Below are positions 34,539 through 41,940 of a stretch of 64,000 nt of DNA, in pieces. The DNA comes from DSOI01 sp041394885. GTDB taxonomy: Bacteria > Acidobacteriota > Terriglobia > Bryobacterales > Bryobacteraceae. The notes under the pieces are model-generated. The model searched no databases. It was given only the letters and a program-made list of their open reading frames with translations, and was not told where the DNA came from. The translations under genes were made by a program, and so were the position numbers. Numbering within the stretch: position 1 is the first letter of the stretch; each line of letters starts with the position of its first letter. The stretch covers positions 27,921 to 91,920 of the forward strand of contig JAWKHI010000027.1 in the NCBI GenBank assembly GCA_041394885.1. Direction: 5' to 3'.

Positions 34539-36089
34539 ATGAACTTGCGTATTGCTGTTTTCCTCGCGATCGGCCTCTCAGGGCTCAGTATCCACGCCCA
34601 GACTCCCAGTTACTGGCTTGCGACCGTCGAAAGGACGCCAACCGCTACTACCTATACCTACAACGTGAAGGCGCCGGACTTCTTCGTGGCTTGGCTGCTC
34701 GAGGCGAACGAACGCGGCGGCGGCCGCCCCATCAGCAAGACTGTCGATGGCAAAAAGTATACCTTCGTTCCCCAGTTCTTCAGTTGGGATACCAACGGAT
34801 CCGCACCGGTGCGGACCGGACAGATCCGTGTGGACAACAGCAACAACCGCCTGAACGGCGCGTGGAAAAGTGACCAGAAGCTGAAGTCTGATCAGACGTT
34901 GATCGGCGTGTTGGATTCGGCGGCAACGCCTTCGAGCCCCGGCAGCCCCTGGCGCCAAGCGGACCTTCTGGCGCTGCGCTGGGAAGGCACCGGTGCTCCC
35001 GGGCTGAAGTATAGCGAGAAGATTTCCGAAATCATGCAGCTTCGGAACAAGCTGGCCAGCTTCAACGACGGGCCAACCAAACCGGCGGCCTACTTCCCCT
35101 CGGTCCAGGTTCCCACCAATCTGGATCAGGTCCGTTCGCTCATGTTGGCATACGGAAATGCCGGCCGCCGCGACCCTGATTTCCGAAAGAATAACGGCGC
35201 GAAAACGGCCACCAGCCTGGCCCCGGCGACGGTCGCGACGCTCAAGAACAGTGCCGAAAAAGTGAACAAGGACAGCCCCGTCCCGCCTTACTTCAAAGAC
35301 CTGGTCATGGACTCCAAGCTCAATGAAGCGGCGCAGCTTCAGGCGGAGTATCAAGCCTCCATTACGAGGCAGGGGCACGACGGCCCCTCCCGGTTCAAAG
35401 ATCCCAAGAGCGGCAGCGTGGTTAACCTTTCCGGCCTTGGCGATCGCTCCAAATTCTTCGCCGGTATCTACAACGTGGTGGAAGCGGCCGGATACGGCGC
35501 ACTCGGTGACTTCCCACACCGCTGGATGTCGGGCGATACTCACTTCCGGCCATGGTTCAACGTTGACAAATTTTATCCCTCCATCGGCTACGGCGTGGCC
35601 AAGGGATCGGACGGCAACTGGTACTTTGCGGCGGTGGTCTCCTGGGAAGACAAGCCCTCCGGGTCGCCGACGCCGTCCGCCCGGGCGACCCAACCGGCTC
35701 CCTCGGTGCAACCGGCTCCCCCGGTACAACCCGCGCAAGGGGATGGCTTTCCACTGCGCGCCGGCACAACGTTTGTTCAGAATCGCAAGTATCGCTCTGA
35801 GTCCGGCAACCACTATCTCGTCTTCCAGCCGGACGGGAACGTCGTTGTCTACACCGCGGCCAATCAGTTCGTTTGGGGCTTGAACACGATCACTCCCAAA
35901 TTCAATCAGGCGAAGACCGTCGCCTTGCAGGCGGACGGCAATCTGGTTGTCCATGGCCCGAATCGTGTTTACATCTGGTCGGCGCTGACCAGGAACCCCG
36001 ACGCGAGCGCGTACCTCACCCTGACCCCTGACGGCGCGCTGCGGCTGGTGTCCGGCAAAACCGGCGCCACTTTGTGGGCCAGCCGATGA
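34539..36089 (+). CDS. Secreted CAP-like domain protein with C-terminal bulb-type lectin domain
   Basis: A 516-residue exported protein (signal peptide MNLRIAVFLAIGLSGLS, cleavage near IHAQ). Residues 20-130 are an unrecognised beta-rich domain; about 235-375 resemble the CAP/SCP superfamily (DSKLNEAAQLQAEYQAS, RQGHDGPSRF, FPHRWMSGDTHFRPWFN, GYGVAKGSDGNWYFAAV); then a Pro/Gln/Ala-rich linker (QPAPSVQPAPPVQPAQ); residues about 395-516 are a bulb-type (mannose-binding) lectin domain with FQPDGNVVVYT, LQADGNLVVHG and LTPDGALRLVS. These repeats fit the family's QxDxNxVxY sites, though only the first is near canonical. A secreted CAP plus lectin combination suggests binding to and acting at a glycan surface. 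Start ATG has AAGGA upstream. It sits between two other secreted genes on the same strand. Confidence 0.75.
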   Translation: MNLRIAVFLAIGLSGLSIHAQTPSYWLATVERTPTATTYTYNVKAPDFFVAWLLEANERGGGRPISKTVDGKKYTFVPQFFSWDTNGSAPVRTGQIRVDNSNNRLNGAWKSDQKLKSDQTLIGVLDSAATPSSPGSPWRQADLLALRWEGTGAPGLKYSEKISEIMQLRNKLASFNDGPTKPAAYFPSVQVPTNLDQVRSLMLAYGNAGRRDPDFRKNNGAKTATSLAPATVATLKNSAEKVNKDSPVPPYFKDLVMDSKLNEAAQLQAEYQASITRQGHDGPSRFKDPKSGSVVNLSGLGDRSKFFAGIYNVVEAAGYGALGDFPHRWMSGDTHFRPWFNVDKFYPSIGYGVAKGSDGNWYFAAVVSWEDKPSGSPTPSARATQPAPSVQPAPPVQPAQGDGFPLRAGTTFVQNRKYRSESGNHYLVFQPDGNVVVYTAANQFVWGLNTITPKFNQAKTVALQADGNLVVHGPNRVYIWSALTRNPDASAYLTLTPDGALRLVSGKTGATLWASR

Positions 36090-36155
36090 AGACCGAAGCC
36101 TCCATGGCGTGTCACAACTCCGTATTGAATCAAAGTACCAGGATGGAAAGGACCT

Positions 36156-37055
36156 ATGAATCAAACAAGATCTGAGATGTGCAGCCCGTGGCAGAGATCA
36201 AAAGCCACTTCGCGATCTGGCTGGTTGCTGACCATGGCGGCTGTGGCCTTGATGAGCGGTGTCACATCCATCGCCCTCGCCCAGGGGCCCAAGGCGGACG
36301 CTTCCAAACCAAAGAGCCTGGAGGACTTCAAAGCTCTGATCACGGGCACGTGGGCCGGTCAAAATCCCCACAAAGGTTGGCGGATGCACATTGCAAGCGA
36401 TGAAATACGTTGGTACCAGGATATTCAGGACCTCCACGAACCGCTGACGGAAAACGACGAGAAGATCATGGTGGATGGCACGGCATACCATCTGGTCTTC
36501 GCTGTCAAATTCGCGTTTGTGGGAGGCGGACAATATATGAGGCCGGACCCCAAAACGATTCGGAGAGGGGTGAAGACGGCGCAGGCGTCAGAGAACTACA
36601 AGATCGAGTACGTTGGCCCCGACGCTGTGAAGATCATTCCTACCGCCACGCACCTCCAAGCCGGCGATGCCGTGAACTTCAAGAAGGACGGCGCTTTTGG
36701 CGGCTTGACGGGTGGAGAGAGCAATGTGGACCTGACGCGCGGCGTGAAATACTATTCCAACAACGGCCAGTACTATTTCGAGTGGCAACCGGACGGCAAT
36801 TTCGTTGTCAAAAAGACGGCCAATGGTGAATTCCGGTGGGGAATGAACCTGGTCAGAAAAGACTTCAGTTACATCAAGATCCTGCGGCTTCAGCCCGACG
36901 GCAATTTCGTCGCGCGCGGCGGCGAGGCCAAGGGAGATTTCATGTGGGGTGCGATCAACTTCAACCCGGGGCCCTCGAGTCTGGTCGCGACCGACGGCGG
37001 CAAACTAGAACTCCGCCACATCGCGTCCAAAAAGGTCCTTTGGACTGTTCCCTGA
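36156..37055 (+). CDS. Secreted bulb-type lectin domain protein
   Basis: A 299-residue exported protein. An N-region of about 20 residues precedes the hydrophobic core MAAVALMSGVTSIALAQ. Residues about 50-180 are an unrecognised domain that starts ALITGTWAGQNPHKGWRM (reminiscent of a lipocalin-like opening). The C-terminal 110 residues are a bulb-type lectin domain: EWQPDGNFVVKKT and RLQPDGNFVARGG with RWGMNLVRKD between, and DGGKLELRH in the third blade. The gene lies 66 bp after the CAP-lectin gene with AAAGGA before ATG 36156, so the two are probably cotranscribed. Ligand and role are unknown. Confidence 0.75.
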   Translation: MNQTRSEMCSPWQRSKATSRSGWLLTMAAVALMSGVTSIALAQGPKADASKPKSLEDFKALITGTWAGQNPHKGWRMHIASDEIRWYQDIQDLHEPLTENDEKIMVDGTAYHLVFAVKFAFVGGGQYMRPDPKTIRRGVKTAQASENYKIEYVGPDAVKIIPTATHLQAGDAVNFKKDGAFGGLTGGESNVDLTRGVKYYSNNGQYYFEWQPDGNFVVKKTANGEFRWGMNLVRKDFSYIKILRLQPDGNFVARGGEAKGDFMWGAINFNPGPSSLVATDGGKLELRHIASKKVLWTVP

Positions 37056-37198
37056 TTTTGGCGACCCTCTGGGAGAGGCGGAAGCGCGAACAGGTGGCGG
37101 ACGGTGCGCCCAGGCGTGGGAAAAGAGGAGTAATCGTTTGACCGTGGCCGGACCGGGGGCGCAATCCGGATCGGTAGCGGCAACTCGATCGCTGGGCG

Positions 37199-37227
37199 CC
37201 AAAGTGGGACATCCCAAAAGTGGGACA
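37199..37227. promoter_or_regulatory. Direct repeat upstream of ECF sigma gene
   Basis: AAAGTGGGACA occurs at 37201-37211 and again at 37217-37227, offset 16 bp, in contexts CCAAAGTGGGACATCCC and CCCAAAAGTGGGACACTCC. The pair lies 39 bp before the sigma factor ATG and could be an operator or promoter element. The core resembles the reverse complement of the 22653/22673 repeats (CCAAAAGTGTCC). Confidence 0.4.
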
Positions 37228-37265
37228 CTCCGTTCCCGCCCCCCCTTTGCTATCATGCGAGCAGC

Positions 37266-37847
37266 ATGGGAGGAGATGTCACGGTTCTTCTGCGCGCGTG
37301 GGGATCGGGGGACGAGTCGGTCTCGGACGATCTGTTTCACGCCATCTACGGCCAATTGCGACTCTTAGCCAAGCACCACCTGCGCACGCGGCCTGGAATC
37401 ACACTCACCCCCACGGTGCTGATCAATGAGGCCTTTCTGGAACTGGCCGCGGATCCAAAGACCGACTGGCGGGATCGTGTCCAGTTCTTCGCATTCACCG
37501 CCACCGTCATGCGGAGGCTGATGAGTGCCCACGCCCGCCGGCGCAGCGCCGCCAAGAGGGGCGCGAACGTCCGCCCGATCGGGTTCGACGAGTCTGCCCA
37601 CCCGGTATTCAGCCCTGGCTTAGACGCCGCAACGCTCGATGACGCCTTGACCGCGCTTGGGAAGCTGGAGCCGGTCCAGGCTCGCGTTGTGGAACTCCGC
37701 TTCTTTGGCGGCTTGTCTGTGAAAGAGGTGGCGCAGTTCATGGGACTGTCCGAGCGGACGGTCATACGGCAATGGGGACTGGCGAAAGCCTGGCTGGCCG
37801 GAGAATTGAGCGGTATGAGGTCTTCCGAGGTGCCTGGGCAGGCCTAG
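37266..37847 (+). CDS. ECF RNA polymerase sigma factor (TIGR02999 type)
   Basis: A 193-residue ECF sigma factor of the group found next to Ser/Thr kinases in Acidobacteriota and Planctomycetes. Region 2 runs from about residue 10 to 85 (AIYGQLRLLAKHHL, LTPTVLINEAFLELA, FFAFTATVMRRLMSAHAR), and region 4 from about 125 to 180 (LEPVQARVVELRFFGGLSVKEVAQFMG, then SERTVIRQWGLAKAWL), which contacts the -35 element. There is no anti-sigma factor nearby; activity in this group is thought to be kinase-dependent, and a kinase lies 4 kb upstream at 32126. A tandem direct repeat precedes the gene. Targets are unknown; the secreted lectin genes just upstream are candidates. Confidence 0.88.
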   Translation: MGGDVTVLLRAWGSGDESVSDDLFHAIYGQLRLLAKHHLRTRPGITLTPTVLINEAFLELAADPKTDWRDRVQFFAFTATVMRRLMSAHARRRSAAKRGANVRPIGFDESAHPVFSPGLDAATLDDALTALGKLEPVQARVVELRFFGGLSVKEVAQFMGLSERTVIRQWGLAKAWLAGELSGMRSSEVPGQA

Positions 37848-37964
37848 AGGCTGTTATGCCGGCTTGGTTCTGGCACGCATCGGGCGTAAGGCTAAGCGGT
37901 TGCAGCCCTGACTAGCCGGCCGCGCGCCGTTCGTCACCAAGCCGATCGTGTCGGGTGCGCCGGT

Positions 37965-38198
37965 TCAGCGGCGACCCGGCGCTCGGCGCCGTTTGCGGAG
38001 GGCGAGTCCGGCTAGAGCGAGTGGAACCAGGCTGAACGTGCCCGGTTCGGGAACCGTCGTGAAGTTGCTCGCGGTGAAAGTAGATCTTGAGGTCCGCAGG
38101 TTGGCGGCGATGTCGTTCGCAAACGAGATCGTATTTCCGATGTTGAAGACCGCGGGATGCGGTATTTCCGGACGAGAGTCGAGGCGATTTTCGCCTGC
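37965..38198 (-). pseudogene. Remnant of a PEP-CTERM exported protein
   Basis: A frame of 78 codons (including the stop) with no start codon reads HPAVFNIGNTISFANDIAAN and ends with a PEP-CTERM sorting signal: VPEPGTFSLVPLALAGLALR followed by KRRRAPGRR. The signal (VPEP, hydrophobic stretch, basic tail) is complete, while the protein upstream is lost at an in-frame TGA (38199-38201). PEP-CTERM proteins are recognised by an exosortase and linked to exopolysaccharide; no exosortase gene is in the window. Bases 37848-37964 before the next gene hold nothing recognised. Confidence 0.75.
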
Positions 38199-38252
38199 TC
38201 AGCACCTTAACCCCAGCCCGGTCGTAGACTTCTGCGCCGGACAACGAACCGG

Positions 38253-38432
38253 TCAGGACTCGAGCATCACCACCGGCCTGCCCAACTCGCCCGGCCGGAT
38301 CGCAACGATGTCGCCCGGCTGCGGCGCGCTCTCTTCGCGCTGCGCCGCGGCGAAGAGCTGTCCTCCGGAGAGGGCGCCATGCTCACGAATGACCAGAAGA
38401 TCAGGCCGCTCTGTGCAGGACAATCCGCACAT
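38253..38432 (-). pseudogene. Short ORF resembling the C-terminal part of the DUF1835 gene
   Basis: A 59-codon ORF with ATG 38432 and a GGAAAG-like site upstream. It reads LSCTERPDLLVIREHGALSG then GQLFAAAQREE, parallel to LSRTEQQALSVIREHGAVSG, RQLFAAVQHQE in the DUF1835 protein at 31027, and ends in an unrelated tail, GDIVAIRPGELGRPVVMLES. DNA similarity to 31300-31400 is evident by eye. It is probably a duplicated fragment; expression of a small protein cannot be excluded. Confidence 0.55.
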
Positions 38433-38474
38433 CTGCTTTCCTACGCGGTTCTTTTATGATACGTTGTTAGAGTA

Positions 38475-38831
38475 ATGCCGAAAAGCGAATCGTTGGGGCA
38501 GTTCGAACAGTTGGTTCTTGCCGCGATCGCCGGTCTGGAAGACAACGCCTATGGCGTCACGATCCACACCCGCGTGGAGCAGTTATCCGGGGGCAGGAAA
38601 GTCACACTCGCAGCTGTTTATGTGACGCTCGACCGGTTGGAGCACAAGGGCTTGGTCTCCTCCCGGCTCTCCGCACCCACAGCCGAACGGGGCGGACGCA
38701 GCAAGCGATGCTACACCCTGGTGGCGGCGGGCGAACGGGCCTTGAAAGAAGCGGTGGCCACCGCGCGCCGGATGGACGATTCGCTCCGCGCCGTCTGGGG
38801 CGTCGCTGAGAACGGATGGGAAAGCGCATGA
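38475..38831 (+). CDS. PadR-family transcriptional regulator
   Basis: A 118-residue winged-helix regulator: LGQFEQLVLAAIAGLEDNAYG is the N-terminal helix typical of PadR proteins, VTLAAVYVTLDRLEHKGLVSS is the recognition helix and wing entry, and the C-terminal helix (ALKEAVATARRMDDSLRAVW) dimerises. PadR proteins usually repress adjacent genes in response to a ligand. Its stop overlaps the ATG of the membrane protein gene (ATGA, 38828-38831), so they are cotranscribed; in Acidobacteriota this pairing is common with permeases of the duplicated-orphan type. Confidence 0.88.
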   Translation: MPKSESLGQFEQLVLAAIAGLEDNAYGVTIHTRVEQLSGGRKVTLAAVYVTLDRLEHKGLVSSRLSAPTAERGGRSKRCYTLVAAGERALKEAVATARRMDDSLRAVWGVAENGWESA

Positions 38832-39559
38832 GCGGGACATCCCCCGGAGCGCCCCCGAGGCTGTTGGCGGCGCTGGTGGCGTGGTTGCTCCCGCCGGGAC
38901 AGCGCGAGCCGGTGCTCGGTGACCTGGAAGAGCGGTTCCGCGCGGCCCCATCGTCCCGGGCATTGCCGCGGTACCTGTTCGAAGCCGCCACCGTTGTACC
39001 CGCGATTCTCTACACCCGGTTGCGATCCTGGTTCGCGGGAATCGGCGTCCCGGGGCGGATCCAGGGCGGCTCCGGTATCGCAACAGTCCGCGCGCAAGTC
39101 CTGGAGTTCCAACGCGAGAACTCCTGGGGGCTACGGTTCTACTCGAGCGCTTGCACGCTGGTGTCCGTGAGGCTTGCCTGGAAGATGTTCACGTCGGACC
39201 TCTGGCTCGAGAGGCTGGTCTGCGCGGCGCTCATTACGGTCTTCCTGTTCACTCTCCACCAGCACTACCGCAGAGGATCGGCCCGAACCGTTCCCGAGGG
39301 AGACTCCCTGCTGAACCTGGTCGCCTTTCACCGGCGCGAACTCGCCCGCCGCCGCGACTTTCTGCGAACCCTGTGGTACTGGAAGATCGCGCCAATCGCT
39401 GTTTCCACTGTGGTTGTCCTCCTTGTTAAGCGGGGCGGGGAGGGCTTCCCCACGGCGCTGTGTACGATTGGCTGCTTCGCGTTCGCCAATTTCGCCGCCA
39501 GAAGCCAAGCGCGCGGGATTCAGGGACGAATCGACGAACTGGATGCCTTCGACGGATAG
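38828..39559 (+). CDS. PadR-coupled membrane protein with permease-prefix-like domain
   Basis: A 243-residue membrane protein of unknown function. The N-terminus LLAALVAWLLPPGQREPVLGDLEERF matches in type the short domain that precedes FtsX-like permeases in PadR-linked acidobacterial loci (pattern LLP..R..vLGDL.EEF). Hydrophobic stretches are at about residues 50-65, 130-150, 195-210 and 215-230. The FtsX/MacB permease part itself is absent, so this is either a small stand-alone member or a truncated permease. ATG 38828 overlaps the PadR stop; the in-frame ATG 38816 is also possible. Confidence 0.6.
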   Translation: MSGTSPGAPPRLLAALVAWLLPPGQREPVLGDLEERFRAAPSSRALPRYLFEAATVVPAILYTRLRSWFAGIGVPGRIQGGSGIATVRAQVLEFQRENSWGLRFYSSACTLVSVRLAWKMFTSDLWLERLVCAALITVFLFTLHQHYRRGSARTVPEGDSLLNLVAFHRRELARRRDFLRTLWYWKIAPIAVSTVVVLLVKRGGEGFPTALCTIGCFAFANFAARSQARGIQGRIDELDAFDG

Positions 39560-39644
39560 CCCCAAAAGCCAACAAACGCGCAGGCCAATCAACAAAACTC
39601 GACACAATTCCAAACTTCACACCGAATTCGCCCACCCCCACCGC

Positions 39645-39992
39645 TCACCCGGACCGCAACACCCGCTTCACCCCGCGCCGTAGCGTCTCCCAATGCTCCA
39701 CCCGCCGGCCCAACTCCTTCCTCCCAGCTTTGGTTAGACGGTACACGCGCGCCCTACGCCCCGCCTCGGTCCGGGTCCACTCCGCCTCCACCAACCCGCC
39801 ACGCTCCAGCCGGTGCAGCGCCGGATACAACGACCCATCTTCGGCCCGCAGCAATCCCTCCGACGCGGTTTGGATATGCTGCGCGATCCCGAAGCCATGC
39901 TGTGGACCGCCGTCCAGCGTCTTGAGCACCAACAGGTCCAGAGCGCCCAGAAGAATGTGCGTGCCTCCCATGGCTGAAACAGGGGCCTTCAT
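39645..39992 (-). CDS. PadR-family transcriptional regulator
   Basis: A 115-residue PadR protein: ILLGALDLLVLKTLDGGPQHGFG, then IQTASEGLLRAEDGSLYPALHRLERGG, which is the family signature (SLYPALHRLE). The C-terminal helix ends in EHWETLRRGVKRVL. It starts 1 bp after the stop of the PQQ dehydrogenase upstream and is thus in the same operon, where it could regulate it. The ATG at 39971 (MGGTHILLG) is an alternative start. Confidence 0.88.
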   Translation of the reverse strand: MKAPVSAMGGTHILLGALDLLVLKTLDGGPQHGFGIAQHIQTASEGLLRAEDGSLYPALHRLERGGLVEAEWTRTEAGRRARVYRLTKAGRKELGRRVEHWETLRRGVKRVLRSG

Positions 39993-39993
39993 C

Positions 39994-41862
39994 TTACGGC
40001 AGCGCGAACGCCACCAGTTCGTCCGAATAAGTGCTGTTGTACTTGTTCCCGCCCCCGGCCGCGATCACCACGAACTGCTTCCCCGTTTTCCGCCCGCGGT
40101 AGGTGCTCGGCGTCGCATGCGCGCTCGCCGCCAGCCGTGCCGACCATACCTCGCGCCCCGTGCGCTTGTCGAACGCCCGGAACCGGCTGTCGTTGGTCGC
40201 CCCGATGAACACCAGCCCACCCGCCGTCACCACAGATCCGCCGATGTTCGCCGTCCCGGTGGGCGCAATGCCCTTTTCGGTCAACGAATCGATCACTCCC
40301 AAGACGGATCGCCACCGGAACTCGCCCGTGTTCATATCGATCGCCGTCAGAAATCCGAACGGCGGCTTCTGGCATGGAATCAACTCCGGGGTCCAGAAGC
40401 GCGAATTCGGCGTCCGCGCGCCAGACGCCCGGTAGGGAATCAGCGAGCCCTCCGGGCGCGGCGCCATGCGCTGCACGAAGCCGATCTCCATCGTATTCAC
40501 ATAGAGCGTCTGCGTCTCCGGATCGAACGAGCCCCCTCCCCAGTTGGCCCCGCCGTTGGTGGAGGGAAACAGCACCGTGGGTTTCAACCCAATCGGCGTA
40601 TAAAGATCGCCGAAAACAGCGTCCTTTACCACTTCCTCGCAGAACGCCTTGATCTCCGGCGTCAGGTCGTTCAACTCCTCGCGCCGCATCGATTGCCGCG
40701 TCAGCGGCGGCGGCTTCAGCGGGACGGGCTGCGTCGGCCACGCCTGCTCGCCCGGCACCTCGCTCGGAGGAACCTTGCGTTCCTCGATCGGAAACAGCGG
40801 CTCGCCGGTCACCCGGTGAAACGTGAATACGAAACCGGTCTTGGTGATCTGCGCCACCGCCGGCACCGGCTTGCCTCCGCGCCGGACCGTGATCAGCGTC
40901 GGCTGCGCCGGCAGATCATAGTCCCAGATGTTGTGATGGATGGTCTGGAAGTGCCAGCGCCGCACGCCCGTGGCCGCGTCCAGCGCGACAATCGAATCGC
41001 CGAACAGGTTCGCCCCCTTGCGATCTCCGCCGTAGAGATCGGTCGAAGGCGAGGTCAGCGGAAGATACACGATGCCGCGTTCCGCGTCCACCGAAAGGAT
41101 AGACCATGCATTGGCCCCCCCGCGATCTTTCCAAGAATCGCCTTCCCAAGTGTCGTTGCCGAATTCTCCTTCGCGCGGAATCGTGTGGAATTGCCAAACC
41201 AGTTTTCCCGTGACCGCGTCGAACGCCCGCACGTCGCCAGCCGGACCCTGCGGCTCTCCGTCGGAAGCCAATGCGCCGCAGATGACCAGATTCTTGTAGA
41301 TCGCCGGCGGCGACGTCATCCCATAACCCCGCCCGGGGAACTTGTCCGCCACGCCGGGCCGCAACGGGACCACGCCTTTGTCGCCGAACTCCGGGTCCGG
41401 TTCACCCGTGGCGGCGTCGATGGAGAACAGCCGGGCGTCGAGTGTGCCGTAAAAGAGCCGCTTCTTCTTCCCGTCGGTCCAATAAGCCGACCCGCGGCTG
41501 ATATAGAGATTGAACGGACGCTCGAGGTCAACCTTCGGATCGAAGGCCCAGATTTGCTTGCCGGTCTCCGGGTCAAGGGCGATCAGGCGATTGAACGGCG
41601 TGGTCACATACATCACGCCATCCACCACCAGCGGCGTCGCCTCGAAGGCGGACCGGATCGGGAGCGTCTTGCCGTCGGAAACGTCGCCTGTCTTGAACGT
41701 CCACGCCACCCGCAACCGGCTCGCATTGGCCGGCGTGATCTGCTTGAGCGGCGAGTAGCGCATGCCGCCCGCGTCCCCGCCATAGTGGCGCCACTCCTGG
41801 GCGTGGAGCGGGAAAAGCAAGAGCAGAACCGCGAGGGAAGCAAAGTGGAGCCGCCAGATCAT
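39994..41862 (-). CDS. PQQ-dependent dehydrogenase (glucose/quinate dehydrogenase-like)
   Basis: A 622-residue secreted quinoprotein. The signal peptide (MIWRLHFASLAVLLLLFPLH) is followed by EWRHYGGDAGGMRYSPLKQI, the usual start of the soluble/pyrroloquinoline quinone dehydrogenase propeller, and W-motif blades such as ALDPETGKQIWAF and ALDAATGVRRWHF; HHNIWDYDLPAQPTL is the substrate/cofactor region of glucose-dehydrogenase-type enzymes, and GWAFTV-like helices of membrane GDH are absent. There is no haem motif, so it needs an external electron acceptor. ATG 41862 is chosen for the signal peptide although no ribosome site is evident. A PadR gene follows in the operon; a perfect terminator lies upstream and insulates it from the next gene. 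Confidence 0.87.
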   Translation of the reverse strand: MIWRLHFASLAVLLLLFPLHAQEWRHYGGDAGGMRYSPLKQITPANASRLRVAWTFKTGDVSDGKTLPIRSAFEATPLVVDGVMYVTTPFNRLIALDPETGKQIWAFDPKVDLERPFNLYISRGSAYWTDGKKKRLFYGTLDARLFSIDAATGEPDPEFGDKGVVPLRPGVADKFPGRGYGMTSPPAIYKNLVICGALASDGEPQGPAGDVRAFDAVTGKLVWQFHTIPREGEFGNDTWEGDSWKDRGGANAWSILSVDAERGIVYLPLTSPSTDLYGGDRKGANLFGDSIVALDAATGVRRWHFQTIHHNIWDYDLPAQPTLITVRRGGKPVPAVAQITKTGFVFTFHRVTGEPLFPIEERKVPPSEVPGEQAWPTQPVPLKPPPLTRQSMRREELNDLTPEIKAFCEEVVKDAVFGDLYTPIGLKPTVLFPSTNGGANWGGGSFDPETQTLYVNTMEIGFVQRMAPRPEGSLIPYRASGARTPNSRFWTPELIPCQKPPFGFLTAIDMNTGEFRWRSVLGVIDSLTEKGIAPTGTANIGGSVVTAGGLVFIGATNDSRFRAFDKRTGREVWSARLAASAHATPSTYRGRKTGKQFVVIAAGGGNKYNSTYSDELVAFALP

Positions 41863-41886
41863 GAACCAACATGATACGTGAAACGG

Positions 41887-41916
41887 AAAAAAGGGGCAGC
41901 CCGCCATGGCTGCCCC
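41887..41916 (-). terminator. Rho-independent terminator
   Basis: On the minus strand a perfect 9-bp stem, GGGGCAGCC / GGCTGCCCC, with a 6-nt loop is followed immediately by six T residues. It lies 25 bp after the stop of the gene ending at 41941 and just before the start of the PQQ dehydrogenase, so it ends the transcript of the two TIGR03437 genes. Confidence 0.87.
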
Positions 41917-41940
41917 CCCTTGTGCCCGCTTCTCGATGTC

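Noticed and set aside
39460..41874. 804-codon open frame on the plus strand opposite the PQQ dehydrogenase
   Set aside because: It is antisense to a clear PQQ propeller gene, is extremely Arg-rich and has no recognisable domain. Long shadow frames are expected at this GC content.
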